Shown here one piece after another: positions 25,696 through 36,021 of a stretch of 64,000 bases of DNA. This DNA comes from an uncultured Thiothrix sp. Lineage in GTDB: Bacteria > Pseudomonadota > Gammaproteobacteria > Thiotrichales > Thiotrichaceae. Location of the stretch: the NCBI RefSeq assembly GCF_937873765.1, contig NZ_CALMZC010000015.1:186001-250000 (forward strand), read 5' to 3'. Under the pieces are notes generated by a model, which did no database searches, had not been told where the DNA came from, and worked only from the letters and a program-made list of their open reading frames with translations. The position numbers and the translations under genes were made by a program. The stretch's first letter is position 1. Each line of letters begins with the position of its first letter.

Positions 25696-26375
25696 TTTTT
25701 ACCTGATCCATTGGCAATCTCAGCCAGTGCTAATAGGCGAGCTAAGGTATCGGTACGCTCAAACTCACTAATGGATTGCATATTGGCGACTTCGACCGCC
25801 GTTTCCGTCAAAGCAGAAAAAAGTTGTTTATTTTCATCTAAGAGAGCACGAATCCGCTCAGATTGCTCTAGATAGCGGCTGTCTTTGTGGTCGCCCCCCG
25901 CCTGTAGATTATTCTGAATACTCGACATGCTATGTCCAAGGGTCACCATATCGGCTAAATTCTGAATGGCTTGATTTTGTACAGTACGTGCAGCACTTAG
26001 ATAAGTCAGAGGACTGACTTGCTTACCAAAAAAGCGTGATTTCACCACCGCATGATAATCATCAATCATATCGGTGAGTGAGTTAGCTTGGCGTACAGCT
26101 TCTTTTAAGCCTAAGGCTTCTAAATTTTGAGTCACACCCTGTAAGCGCTGCATTAAATCAGTGTGCTGTTGATTTTCGCGGTTTTTGAGCCATTCATCAT
26201 CATCAGCGGCTGAATAGCCGAGTAAACGGTAGAGGAGAGGCACGCTTAGGGTTGCCAGTGCAGCAGCCGCAATGTAAACAGCGTTAAAAACCAAACTGCC
26301 TTGAAACCACCAGATAAATAATCCAATGAGGATCAAAGCAAGGATAGCGGCAATCAGAGTATAGTATTTTATCAT
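25692..26375 (-). CDS. Membrane protein of vWA operon
   Basis: A 227-aa protein with two N-terminal transmembrane helices (about 5-25 and 31-52), then a long soluble helical, probably coiled-coil, region to the C-terminus. The family is not recognised. It is first in a tight three-gene unit with a vWA lipoprotein (ATGA overlap) and a small vWA-like protein, so it may be the inner-membrane partner. The ATG at 26375 is chosen over an in-frame TTG at 26381; no strong ribosome site precedes either. Confidence 0.65.
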   Translation of the reverse strand: MIKYYTLIAAILALILIGLFIWWFQGSLVFNAVYIAAAALATLSVPLLYRLLGYSAADDDEWLKNRENQQHTDLMQRLQGVTQNLEALGLKEAVRQANSLTDMIDDYHAVVKSRFFGKQVSPLTYLSAARTVQNQAIQNLADMVTLGHSMSSIQNNLQAGGDHKDSRYLEQSERIRALLDENKQLFSALTETAVEVANMQSISEFERTDTLARLLALAEIANGSGKK

Positions 26376-26616
26376 GCTCAAAGTGTCTCATGGAACGGCT
26401 AGGCTGTCATCTAAGCCACAGATGGACGTAGGCTTATTAACATTCTGAATAACTAGAGTATATGAGTTTTCCGCTGAACTGGTATTTTTCTTGATATAAA
26501 CAAGCAGCCTAAGCTAGCTGCAATATAGCTCTAAAGCCGACTCTTAGTGTGTTTGCTTGAATTGAGTACCTTTTTGAGTACGCTATATGATAATTTCAAT
26601 TATCTGAGGGGTTTTT

Positions 26617-27537
26617 ATGGAGCAACAAGCAAGCTTTTCTCACCAGCATATTGCAATGGCTTTGAAATACGGTGGTATCAGTTTTATCGCAGGCTCAGTC
26701 AGTCATGGGGTATTTTCAGGGCAACGTTCACTAATCACGGCCGGTCTTGGTCTTATTGCTTTTATGCTAGGCATGTGGTTAGAAAATAAAGATAAAGGCG
26801 AGCAGGGTGCAGCGCTAATTAAATCTTTAGCCATTAGTACCTTATTAGCCTTAAGTTTGGGTTTATTTACCGGTAGCTTGCAGCATTTCCCTGATTCACC
26901 GAACCGTAGTTTATGGGCGGTACCTTTGGGCTTTGCAGTGTCGATTCTCGCTTTAGTCTGGGTGTCAAAACACACTTGGACTAAAACGATTCGTCATTAT
27001 GCCTTGGCTTCTTTTGCAACGGTTATGATCGGGACGGTAGTAGCTTATCAATATTATAGTGCTCATCCAGTCGCTGTGCATGATCACGGCGCTGAACACA
27101 CCGACGTGCAAGCGAACTTAGCTAATGATCATGCTGCAGTAGGGCATAATCATCAGGCTGAAACAGCGATTGGCCTACCGGGGAAGACAACGGAGGTTGA
27201 ACGTACAGTGGTGGTAGATATGGCGGACACCATGCGTTTCAGCCCAAAAAATCTAAGTGTCAAACAAGGTGAAACGGTGCGTTTGGTAGTACGGAATCAG
27301 GGCAAGCTACGCCATGAATTGACTTTAGGAACGATTGCTGATCTTAAAGAGCATGCAGCCTTAATGCTCAAGCATCCAAACATGCAGCATACTGATCCCA
27401 ATATGGTGCAAGTAGAACCGGGTGAAGTGAAAGAGGTGGTTTGGAAATTTAGTAAAGCGGGTGAAGTCGATTTTGCCTGTCTACAACCTGGGCATTTTGA
27501 AGCAGGTATGAAAGGTTTAGTGCAAGTCGTAAAGTAA
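26617..27537 (+). CDS. Membrane-anchored cupredoxin
   Basis: A 306-aa protein. The first 150 residues hold four or five transmembrane helices; a short His-rich linker (HDHGAEH, DHAAVGHNH) follows. Residues about 195-306 are a cupredoxin domain with a type 1 copper site: His233 (LRHELT), Cys288, His293 and Met298 (CLQPGHFEAGM). The His-rich linker could pass copper to the site. It probably binds copper in the periplasm for electron transfer or copper handling; no oxidase genes are adjacent. A strong GAGGGG ribosome site precedes the ATG. Confidence 0.8.
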   Translation: MEQQASFSHQHIAMALKYGGISFIAGSVSHGVFSGQRSLITAGLGLIAFMLGMWLENKDKGEQGAALIKSLAISTLLALSLGLFTGSLQHFPDSPNRSLWAVPLGFAVSILALVWVSKHTWTKTIRHYALASFATVMIGTVVAYQYYSAHPVAVHDHGAEHTDVQANLANDHAAVGHNHQAETAIGLPGKTTEVERTVVVDMADTMRFSPKNLSVKQGETVRLVVRNQGKLRHELTLGTIADLKEHAALMLKHPNMQHTDPNMVQVEPGEVKEVVWKFSKAGEVDFACLQPGHFEAGMKGLVQVVK

Positions 27538-27660
27538 TTTAGTACTTTTTGCGATCATGTACCATTGACAAGCATAAGGTTGTGGAGCTTTACAGTTTGA
27601 ATATGGTATAGGTCAGTTAGACAATTTACCTAAATCTATCAGTAAAAAAACTATCTTCCC

Positions 27661-27912
27661 CATCATCTTGTGTCTGTTGTTCGTTTGAGTCATTTAGCAG
27701 TCGATAAAGCTCGCCAAGGTCAAAAAATGGGTGAATTATTACTTGTGTAGGCTTTGACAAGTTGCGCTAGAATCGCCAGCGAGATTGGCATGGGGTGTTT
27801 CATGGTGGATGCTAAACATGAGCAAGAACAGCAATTCTATCAGAAGTAAGGTTTTGCTAACCTTATTTATCGCTATGCAAACGATTATAAAGTCATTGCC
27901 TGTTTAATTTGA
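27661..27912 (+). pseudogene. GNAT acetyltransferase remnant (toxin-like)
   Basis: A single frame encodes LSHLAVDKARQGQKMGELLL, then TAG at 27748-27750, then IASEIGMGCFMVDAKHEQEQ and FYQK, then TAA at 27847-27849, then GFANLIYR to a final TGA at 27912. The acetyl-CoA-binding RxGxG/A-like segment and VDAKxE followed by FY..GF are typical of GNAT toxins of DUF1778-GNAT modules. Both ends and the antitoxin are missing. It is a decayed toxin gene with no intact ORF. Confidence 0.65.
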
Positions 27913-27969
27913 GCTTGGATTTGGCATGAGTTCTACTATGGTGGTTAGATTTAGAGTGAGTATATTAGT

Positions 27970-28614
27970 ATGTTTATTCTGAAAAGCCCTATTCAACACA
28001 TTATTGAATTATCTGAGTCTACTCGCAAGCGAATCTTAATCGGTCTAGCTGGTCTACCCGGCTCAGGCAAAACCACATTAGCTCAGCAGTTACAGCTTGA
28101 TTTTCTAACAGCCAATCCGACTTGCTCACTGCAAGTGTTGAGTATGGATGGTTTTCATTTAAGTAAGGCGCAGCTACAAGCTATGCCGCATCCTGAGTTT
28201 GCCTTTGCACGGCGGGGCGCATCTTGGACTTTTGATGCGGCAGGTTTTGTAGCAAAAGTAGCTGAACTAAAAGCAGGGGATAGCAGGGTAACTTGGCCTA
28301 TTTTCGAACACGATGTTGGTGATCCGGTAGCTGATGCGCTTAGTGTCGAGCCTAGTTGTCAAATGGTGTTGGTTGAGGGGTTGTATCTTCTTTATCGTGA
28401 GCAGGAATGGGCAGGTTTAGAAGGTTTATGGGATGAAACTTGGTATTTAGATACACCGCTTGAGCTAGCTCAAACGCGCTTAGTGCGACGTCATCAGCAA
28501 GCTTGGGGGATTAGTCAGGAAGCTGCTTTAGAGCGGGTTTTATCCAGTGATGCGAAGAATGCTGTGTTGGTCGCAAGTTTACGCGAAAAAGCGGATTATT
28601 TAATTGAAGTTTAG
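27970..28614 (+). CDS. P-loop nucleoside/sugar kinase family protein
   Basis: A 214-aa P-loop kinase of the phosphoribulokinase/uridine/pantothenate kinase superfamily. Walker A GLPGSGKTT is at about residues 28-36, followed by the family motif SMDGFHLS and a later LVEGLYLLY strand. It resembles fructose- or nucleoside-kinase-like YfdR/FrcK types, but the substrate cannot be named. It is followed after 3 bp by a small HNH protein and probably forms a two-gene unit with it. Confidence 0.7.
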   Translation: MFILKSPIQHIIELSESTRKRILIGLAGLPGSGKTTLAQQLQLDFLTANPTCSLQVLSMDGFHLSKAQLQAMPHPEFAFARRGASWTFDAAGFVAKVAELKAGDSRVTWPIFEHDVGDPVADALSVEPSCQMVLVEGLYLLYREQEWAGLEGLWDETWYLDTPLELAQTRLVRRHQQAWGISQEAALERVLSSDAKNAVLVASLREKADYLIEV

Positions 28615-28617
28615 GCG

Positions 28618-28908
28618 ATGGGTTTAAAAAGCACAGAACACTTTGGGGTTTGTACCTGCTGTGGGCGCAGTACGGTGCTCACTTTTCATCATTTAATTCC
28701 GCGCAAACTGCACCGGCGTACAGTGTTTAAGAAAAAATACAATCGTGCGGAGTTAAATCAAGGTATTGCGGTTTGCCGTGCCTGCCATAATGGAATTCAC
28801 GATCTGTACACCGAAATGCAGCTAGCAAAAGAGTTTGCTAGCCTAAAGTCTTTGTTAGACGATCCTGCTTTACAGTTGCATTTTGCTTGGGTGGCTAAGC
28901 AAAAATGA
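28618..28908 (+). CDS. HNH-type zinc-finger protein
   Basis: A 96-aa protein with an HNH-like core: Cys12/Cys15 (CTCC), His-His at 24-25 (FHHLIPRK), and Cys53-x-x-Cys56-His-Asn with His61 (CRACHNGIH). The four Cys and the central His fit a structural zinc and a catalytic HNH. Such small single-domain proteins occur widely outside phages, and the role is unclear. The start ATG lies 3 bp after the kinase stop. Confidence 0.75.
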   Translation: MGLKSTEHFGVCTCCGRSTVLTFHHLIPRKLHRRTVFKKKYNRAELNQGIAVCRACHNGIHDLYTEMQLAKEFASLKSLLDDPALQLHFAWVAKQK

Positions 28909-28921
28909 GGCTCTTCTTAGC

Positions 28922-29473
28922 TTATTTCTGTAGTTGCTCAGTCCAAGCTTTTAAAGCGGCTAACTGTTCTTTAATTAAACCTTGAATGCGCTCATCAGTC
29001 AGTTTGCCATCTTGATCAAAGGTATTCGCAAAGGCATTGCAGAACACTTCCGGTTTATTCAAAGGATGCAGGTTCAAAAATACGCAGACTTGACGTAAAT
29101 GGTATTGAGCGCGCGCCGTACCCATGCCACCGCCTGAACCCATAATCGCTAACGGCTTACCAGATAATAAGGCATTGTTTGGCTCACGTGAGGCCCAATC
29201 CAAAGCATTTTTCAAAGCAGGTGCAATCGAGTAGTTATACTCAGGGCAAGCTAATAATAAAGCATCTGCTTCGGCCAATTGGGCTAACAGAGTTTGCACC
29301 GCCGCCGGTTTTTCTGTGAGGTCAGCATTATAAAAAGGTAAGTCTTTAAGGTCAGTGATAGTGATTTCTACGCCCGCTGGTGCATTCGCTTGGGCATAGC
29401 GCAGTAAGCCAGTATTGGTTGATTTCGTTCGTAGACTGCCGCTAATAGCGATGACTTTGATCGGTTTACTCAT
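28922..29473 (-). CDS. NADPH-dependent FMN reductase
   Basis: A 183-aa flavodoxin-fold enzyme of the NADPH-dependent FMN reductase/chromate reductase family. The FMN-phosphate loop GSLRTKSTNT follows strand 1, and CPEYNYSIAPALKNALDWAS is the diagnostic central motif. It likely reduces quinones or other acceptors with two electrons in the cytoplasm, protecting against oxidative stress. An AGAGAAG ribosome site precedes the start. It converges on the HNH gene with a 13-bp gap. Confidence 0.85.
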   Translation of the reverse strand: MSKPIKVIAISGSLRTKSTNTGLLRYAQANAPAGVEITITDLKDLPFYNADLTEKPAAVQTLLAQLAEADALLLACPEYNYSIAPALKNALDWASREPNNALLSGKPLAIMGSGGGMGTARAQYHLRQVCVFLNLHPLNKPEVFCNAFANTFDQDGKLTDERIQGLIKEQLAALKAWTEQLQK

Positions 29474-29648
29474 GAAGTTCTTCTCTTAGTGCTTATAAAA
29501 AATTTAGGCCTATTGCGCTTTTCAGGACTGCAACAGGATATTATTTGCTCGATTAAGGGCGCAAGCTAGTATGGCAAGTTAGCCGCTAGAATGCCAAGCG
29601 CTTAGGGTTATAACAATTTTAACTCCAGTTTGAGAGTCTTTGTGCACC

Positions 29649-30872
29649 ATGCAGGCATCGGAATTAGGGCAATTGCGCCGTTTTATTATTAAGCTCGGTA
29701 CTAGCTTACATAGCTATGGTGCGCCCGCGCATCGCTTAGAAAATTTATTAGAAGAGGTCACCCATACTTTAGGGATTGAAGGGGTATTTTTAGTCACGCC
29801 CACCGCTATGCATTTCCTATTTCGGGAGAAGGACTCAGATGAAGAATACAATCATATTGAGCGTGTGCAACCTAATCTTTTTGATCTTAATCGCTTAGCA
29901 CGTACCCATGAATTAGTGGATGCCGTGCTGGCTAAACAAATCGACCTCTCGCAAGCCCGTGCGCAACTTGAGCAAATAAAAACGATGCCTGATCCTTATC
30001 CACGCTGGTTGATGCTGTTAGCTTGGGGCGTGTTATCGGCGAGTTTTGCTTTGGTTTGTGGGGCGCAATGGCAGGAAATTATAGCAGCGAGTGCAGCGGG
30101 TTGTTTTGCTTATTTACTGGTACTGTTATCCGAACGCTCCAAACATTTAGAGGAAATGTTAGAACCCCTGACCGCTTTATTAATCGCTTTCATGGTCAGT
30201 GCGGCGACGGCCTTAGGTGCTAAGCTAAATGTGCCAATTGTAGTTTTAGCCGGTGTTATTGCTTATATTCCGGGGCTGGTGATGACGATTGGCTTACGTG
30301 AATTAGCAGCACGGCATGTCTTATCGGGTACTGTTCGGATTATGGATGCGGGCATGACCGTGTTTAAGCTTTATTTTGGGGCGATGTTTGGACTTGCCTT
30401 AGCGGCTATTTGGTGGACTACACCACAAATTCCTTTGCAGGTAGCGACCGTAAGTATTTGGAGTTACCTAGCAGTGTTTGGTTTGAGTCTGTCGCTCCTG
30501 ATTATTTTTAAAATTAGCTGGCGGGATGCGCCTTGGGGTTTATTAGCAGGGGGGATTGCTTATCTGAGTGCGAGTTTAGGGGCAGAAGTGTTTGAGTTGA
30601 GCTTAGCCGGTTTGATTGGGGCTTTAGTAGTAGGGATTTATGCAAACGCCTATTCAGTCCTCAAGAATCGGCCTACTTCGATTGTACTACTACCGGGGAT
30701 CGTACTCTTAGTGCCGGGGAGCAAAATGTATATTGGTTTAAATAATTTCGTGACCGGCGAGTCCATCTTGGCTAATACTATGAATAGTGCACAAATCTTA
30801 TTGGCGTTTATGGCTATCGTGGCTGGTTTAATGTTTGCCAATCTGATTTTGCCACCGAAGCGCCGCCATTAA
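29649..30872 (+). CDS. Threonine/serine exporter family protein (ThrE)
   Basis: A 407-aa membrane protein of the ThrE family. The N-terminal soluble segment FIIKLGTSLHSYGAPAHRLE is the family signature; ten hydrophobic helices follow, in the DUF1212 then DUF3815 halves that are sometimes separate genes. It is predicted to export small neutral amino acids. The ATG at 29649 is chosen; an in-frame TTG at 29640 lies closer to a GAGAG site and may be used. It is not obviously cotranscribed with its neighbours. Confidence 0.8.
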   Translation: MQASELGQLRRFIIKLGTSLHSYGAPAHRLENLLEEVTHTLGIEGVFLVTPTAMHFLFREKDSDEEYNHIERVQPNLFDLNRLARTHELVDAVLAKQIDLSQARAQLEQIKTMPDPYPRWLMLLAWGVLSASFALVCGAQWQEIIAASAAGCFAYLLVLLSERSKHLEEMLEPLTALLIAFMVSAATALGAKLNVPIVVLAGVIAYIPGLVMTIGLRELAARHVLSGTVRIMDAGMTVFKLYFGAMFGLALAAIWWTTPQIPLQVATVSIWSYLAVFGLSLSLLIIFKISWRDAPWGLLAGGIAYLSASLGAEVFELSLAGLIGALVVGIYANAYSVLKNRPTSIVLLPGIVLLVPGSKMYIGLNNFVTGESILANTMNSAQILLAFMAIVAGLMFANLILPPKRRH

Positions 30873-30913
30873 GCCAAATAGTCAGCCGAAATTAACCCAA
30901 ATAGGAGTGAAGC

Positions 30914-31348
30914 ATGTCTAATCCAGCGATTGTTAAAGAGTATTCCAATGGCGAAGTGACGATTGTTTGGCAGCCGGCTAAATGTATTCACTCGACTTTG
31001 TGTTTTCGTAGCTTACCGCAAGTGTTTAATCCTCAACAACGCCCTTGGGTGAAAGTGGAAGCCGCTTCAACAGAGCGTTTAATTGAACAAGTGAAAAGTT
31101 GTCCTTCCGGTGCTTTATCTTACAAAATGGATCAAGCAAATAGTCAAGCAGCAGCGCCTAAAACAGAAGTGGTTAAAGTACGGCTAGCCCCAAATGGCCC
31201 CTTAATTGTACAAGGTACGATTGAAGTACAAGACCAAACGGGTGCAACAACTATCCATACCATGACTGCTTTATGCCGTTGTGGGGCTTCAGCGAATAAG
31301 CCTTATTGTGATGGTTCACATCAGCGGGTGGGCTTTACAGATCAGTAA
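30914..31348 (+). CDS. Fer4_19 plus CDGSH iron-sulfur protein
   Basis: A 144-aa protein of two iron-sulfur modules. The N-terminal part (1-70) resembles YjdI/Fer4_19, with CIHSTLC and SCPSGAL. The C-terminal CDGSH domain carries CRCGASANKPYCDGSH, matching the C-x-C-x2-S-x3-P-x-C-D-G-S-H rule for a 3Cys-1His 2Fe-2S cluster. It is probably a cytoplasmic redox or cluster-transfer protein. AGGAG lies 6 bp before the ATG. A strong hairpin follows at 31376. Confidence 0.85.
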   Translation: MSNPAIVKEYSNGEVTIVWQPAKCIHSTLCFRSLPQVFNPQQRPWVKVEAASTERLIEQVKSCPSGALSYKMDQANSQAAAPKTEVVKVRLAPNGPLIVQGTIEVQDQTGATTIHTMTALCRCGASANKPYCDGSHQRVGFTDQ

Positions 31349-31375
31349 GCCTGAGCGGTAAGTTGCTTGTTAACA

Positions 31376-31409
31376 GTATAACCAGTCGATGCGTATCGGC
31401 TGGTTATAC
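31376..31409. terminator. Hairpin downstream of CDGSH gene
   Basis: A 15-bp stem with one G-U pair: GTATAACCAGTCGAT (31376-31390) and ATCGGCTGGTTATAC (31395-31409), with a 4-nt loop GCGT. It lies 28 bp after the stop. There is no T tract, so a terminator is likely but not certain. Confidence 0.5.
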
Positions 31410-31513
31410 AGAGCGTCGTTAGTCGTATTTTCATCACCAGCCATGCCGGTACTGCTAGCTTGTTAATCCTGATTTAGCGAGGGTTAGAGCGAATTTGGCA
31501 GGGATCGTGTCCA

Positions 31514-32443
31514 GTGGAATTAAGCTTAAAAGAACTACAAATCCTCAAAGACCTTGATGATGGCTCCTTATATGCTTCACCCATGTTGGTACAGCAACTT
31601 TTACGCTATCCGGGGATGCGTAATCCATGCTTATTTTTAAGCTTTGATTATCAGGGCAAAGCGGACGGCTATTTACCAGTAGGGCAATGTTACAGCGATG
31701 ACACTTATACCTATATCGCTGCTATGCCGCATTCACCCGCCATTAGCCCAACCTACACACCGGGTGCGTTACAAGTATTAAAGCGCTTGCGTTTGCCTTA
31801 TTTTGATACCGACGTCGTGAGTGCTGATTCACAGCTAAAGCAAGAGCCGACTGCCAGCGCTTATGGCTTGCCACTTGAAAAATATCTGCAGTTACTTTCC
31901 CCTAGTCGTCGCACCGATATTCGTCGTAAACTCAAAAAGCTCACCAATTTTAGTATCGTACCGGGAACTTTAGTCAATATTGTCGAAGCTCTGCCTTGGC
32001 TTATGCAGGTATGGGCAGAGCGTTTCAGCGCAGTAGAGTTAAAAGATCAGGATGCTTATGCCCATGTGACTTTATCGTGGTTGGCAGCAGTACAGCATTC
32101 AGGACGCGCTCTTCTTAAAATTGACCGCTACCAATGGCAGGGGAAGATGGTTGGAATTAATTGCTGTGTGCTGCATCATTATCGCGGACGCCTACACTGT
32201 GATGATTATCTGACTTGGTATGATCCAAGCTTAGCATCTGGCTTGGGGATCGCGAGTGCAGTGCGGAATCTGACTGATCCTTATCTGTTAGGTAGCCGCT
32301 ATAATTTGGGTAATCCGGGGGTGGGGGGAACTCATCCTCGGCATGTGTATAAACACAATCTCCTGCCAGCAAATTTGCGCTTAACGCAAGCAGTGGTGGA
32401 TACCCGCCTGCGTTTTCGCCTGAAACAAGCCGCTATTTTATAA
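31514..32443 (+). CDS. FemAB/GNAT_6-like acyltransferase
   Basis: A 309-aa protein resembling FemAB-like or GNAT_6 (double GNAT) enzymes. Residues SRRTDIRRKLKKL and the late segment GINCCVLHHYRGRLHCDDYLTWYDP with LGIASAVRNL match the pattern of that group. It probably transfers an acyl or aminoacyl group; the substrate is unknown. It starts at GTG 31514, with a weak AGGG stretch upstream. A long hairpin separates it from the CDGSH gene. It converges on the sorbosone-dehydrogenase-like gene. Confidence 0.6.
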   Translation: MELSLKELQILKDLDDGSLYASPMLVQQLLRYPGMRNPCLFLSFDYQGKADGYLPVGQCYSDDTYTYIAAMPHSPAISPTYTPGALQVLKRLRLPYFDTDVVSADSQLKQEPTASAYGLPLEKYLQLLSPSRRTDIRRKLKKLTNFSIVPGTLVNIVEALPWLMQVWAERFSAVELKDQDAYAHVTLSWLAAVQHSGRALLKIDRYQWQGKMVGINCCVLHHYRGRLHCDDYLTWYDPSLASGLGIASAVRNLTDPYLLGSRYNLGNPGVGGTHPRHVYKHNLLPANLRLTQAVVDTRLRFRLKQAAIL

Positions 32444-32454
32444 ATATAAATTGT

Positions 32455-33768
32455 TTACTGTGCTGAGCTGACTCGCCAGATCACATTCCCCACATCATCG
32501 GCGACTAAAATAGCGCCCCTTTTATCTTCCACTACTCCCACGGGGCGACCCAAAGCTTCACCCACCTCATTTACAAAGCCACTCAAAATATCCTGAGGCA
32601 GGCCGTTAGGTTGGCCATTAACAAAGGGTACATAAATCACTTTATAGCCACTACGCGGCGAGCGATTCCACGAACCATGTTGGCCGATAAAAGCTCCACC
32701 ACGGTATTGTGTGGGGAGTAGTTGTCCTTGATAAAATGCTAAACCCAAAGAAGCGGTATGTGCGCCTAAGGCGTAATCTGGAGTTATAGCTTTAGCGACT
32801 AATGCAGGGTTTTGTGGCTTGACGCGTTCATCAATATTTTTCCCAAAATAGCTATAAGGCCAGCCATAAAAATCACCATCTTTTACTGCGGTCAGATAAT
32901 CAGGTACCAAATTATCACCTAGTTCATCACGCTCATTCACGGTGGTCCATAAGGCTCCTGTTTGTGGCTCCCAAGCCAAACCATTCGGATTGCGTAAACC
33001 AGAGGCAAACAAACGACTTGTAACTGTTTTTACATCAACCTCTAAGATGGCTGCCCGATTGACTTCGTTTTCTAAACCATTTTCAGCAATATTACTGTTC
33101 GATCCGACGGTGGCGTAAAGTTTGGAGCCATCAAGGCTGGCAATAATATTTTTAGTCCAATGATGATTAATCGGCCCAGCAGGTAAATCAGCTAGTTTGG
33201 TGGCCTTAGCAGTAATCTGAGTCACGCCCGTTTGATAAGGGAAACTAACAATCGCATCGGTGTTGGCGACATAGAGGGTATTGCCAATCAAGGCCATGCC
33301 AAACGGGGAGTTGAGATGAGTAAGGAAATCTGTTTTAGTTTCAGCTACACCATCGCCATTTGCATCCCGGAGCAAGCTAATCCGATTAGCACTAGGCACC
33401 GCTGCGCCCGCACGTTTCATCACCATTTTCATGGCTATGCCTTTGAGGCTGGTACTATCTTCTGGTTTGGGTGGTGCATTGGTTTCTGCAACTAAGACAT
33501 CGCCATTGGGTAACACATATAGCCAGCGTGGATGCTCTAGACCCTTAGCAAAGGCATTGACTGCCAAGCCGTGTGCAACTATTGGTTTAGCACCCTTCCA
33601 GCCGACGGCAGGTGCAATATTTACGGTCGGAATCGTTGATGTCTGGGGAGCTGGTAGGCTAGGGTTGACACCAAAACCCACGGTAGTCGGTGGTGGCCCC
33701 TTGGGTTCACTGCAGGCAACAGTGATAACACTCAAAGAGCAGAGCAGAAGAAATCGGCAGTTTTGCAT
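32455..33768 (-). CDS. PQQ-type sugar/sorbosone dehydrogenase-like lipoprotein
   Basis: A 437-aa predicted lipoprotein (lipobox ITVAC, Cys19). It is a six-bladed beta-propeller of the L-sorbosone/soluble glucose dehydrogenase family: [21 protein letters not shown] opens the propeller, and [19 protein letters not shown] and [12 protein letters not shown] are hallmark family stretches. It probably oxidises an aldose or aldehyde in the periplasm using PQQ; whether PQQ is made in this organism is not visible here. Transcribed alone, it is divergent from frmA. Confidence 0.82.
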   Translation of the reverse strand: MQNCRFLLLCSLSVITVACSEPKGPPPTTVGFGVNPSLPAPQTSTIPTVNIAPAVGWKGAKPIVAHGLAVNAFAKGLEHPRWLYVLPNGDVLVAETNAPPKPEDSTSLKGIAMKMVMKRAGAAVPSANRISLLRDANGDGVAETKTDFLTHLNSPFGMALIGNTLYVANTDAIVSFPYQTGVTQITAKATKLADLPAGPINHHWTKNIIASLDGSKLYATVGSNSNIAENGLENEVNRAAILEVDVKTVTSRLFASGLRNPNGLAWEPQTGALWTTVNERDELGDNLVPDYLTAVKDGDFYGWPYSYFGKNIDERVKPQNPALVAKAITPDYALGAHTASLGLAFYQGQLLPTQYRGGAFIGQHGSWNRSPRSGYKVIYVPFVNGQPNGLPQDILSGFVNEVGEALGRPVGVVEDKRGAILVADDVGNVIWRVSSAQ

Positions 33769-33897
33769 AGATCAACTCCAGATGGGCTATAACCTAAGCA
33801 TAACGTGAGTTTATGAAATTAGAAGCAAGGCTTCATTTTATAAGGTAATGCAGTGACGCTTATCGTGCAGATTGATGAAGTTTCTGAAAGGGGATGA

Positions 33898-35071
<1,174 letters not shown>

Positions 35072-35078
35072 GGTGAGT

Positions 35079-35918
35079 ATGCAGCAAATCGAAAGTATTA
35101 AAGAATGGGGCGGTTATCTCAAGCGCTATACGCACGAGTCGGAGGCTTGCGCTTGCACCATGACCTTTTCAGTGTACCTGCCGCCACAAGCGGAAACGCA
35201 GAAAGTACCCGCGCTGTATTGGTTATCTGGTTTAACTTGTACGGATGATAATTTCCGCGTCAAAGCCGGTGCGCAGCGTTATGCCGCTGAGCATGGGATC
35301 GCTTTAATTATTCCCGACACTAGCCCGCGCGGTGATGAAATTCCCGATGTACCTGAGCGCTATGATTTGGGCAAAGGTGCAGGTTTTTATGTCAATGCCA
35401 CGCAAGCGCCTTGGGATAAAAATTATCAGATGTATGCTTATGTGACTGAGGAGTTGGTGTCACTGGTGGAGGCCAATTTTCCGGTACTTGCTGGTGTAAA
35501 GTCGATTGCTGGGCATTCAATGGGTGGGCATGGCGCACTGATTGTGGCGTTGAAAAACCCACAAGCTTATCGTTCCGTCTCAGCCTTTTCGCCAATTTGT
35601 AACCCGATACATGGGGCATGGGGGCAGGGCTGCTTTACCGCTTATCTCGGCTCGAACCAAGCGGATTGGCAAACTTATGATGCTACTTGCTTAGTGCAGG
35701 CGGGCGCGCGCGTGCCAGATATTTTGATTGATCAAGGCACAGGCGATGAGTTCTTAACCGAAGAGCAGTTACTGCCCGAGAACTTTAAAGCGGCGTGTGA
35801 ACAAGCTGGGCAAAGCCTAACTCTACGTATGCAAGATGGCTATGATCACGGCTATCATTTCATTGGTACTTTTATCGGCGAACATATCGCTTGGCATGCT
35901 AAAGCGCTGAAAGTTTGA
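35079..35918 (+). CDS. fghA: S-formylglutathione hydrolase
   Basis: A 279-aa serine hydrolase that releases formate and glutathione from S-formylglutathione. Nucleophile Ser147 is in GHSMGGHGAL; the catalytic His is in DGYDHGYHFI. Signature SGLTCTDDNF is present. It starts at ATG 35079 (a GTG at 35073 is in frame), right after the frmA stop at 35069, with AGGTG in the gap. Together with frmA it makes formate, which the fds operon at 53.8-58.7 kb can oxidise. Confidence 0.95.
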   Translation: MQQIESIKEWGGYLKRYTHESEACACTMTFSVYLPPQAETQKVPALYWLSGLTCTDDNFRVKAGAQRYAAEHGIALIIPDTSPRGDEIPDVPERYDLGKGAGFYVNATQAPWDKNYQMYAYVTEELVSLVEANFPVLAGVKSIAGHSMGGHGALIVALKNPQAYRSVSAFSPICNPIHGAWGQGCFTAYLGSNQADWQTYDATCLVQAGARVPDILIDQGTGDEFLTEEQLLPENFKAACEQAGQSLTLRMQDGYDHGYHFIGTFIGEHIAWHAKALKV

Positions 35919-35929
35919 GCTAAACTATC

Positions 35930-35966
35930 GAGGACATTTAAATACTGTGTGTCCTCTCTTTTATTT
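35930..35966 (+). terminator. Rho-independent terminator of frmA-fghA
   Basis: GAGGACA (35930-35936) and TGTCCTC (35950-35956) form a 7-bp stem with a 13-nt loop, followed by TCTTTTATTT. It is placed 12 bp after the fghA stop. Confidence 0.75.
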
Positions 35967-36021
35967 CATGTCTGCTACCAAAAAAGCTTAGAGTCCCAAG
36001 CTGGTAAAACTGACTTACAAG

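Noticed and set aside
31376..31409. The 15-bp hairpin as an attachment site or inverted-repeat element
   Set aside because: It is a single stem-loop with a 4-nt loop at a gene end, fitting a terminator better than a mobile-element end.
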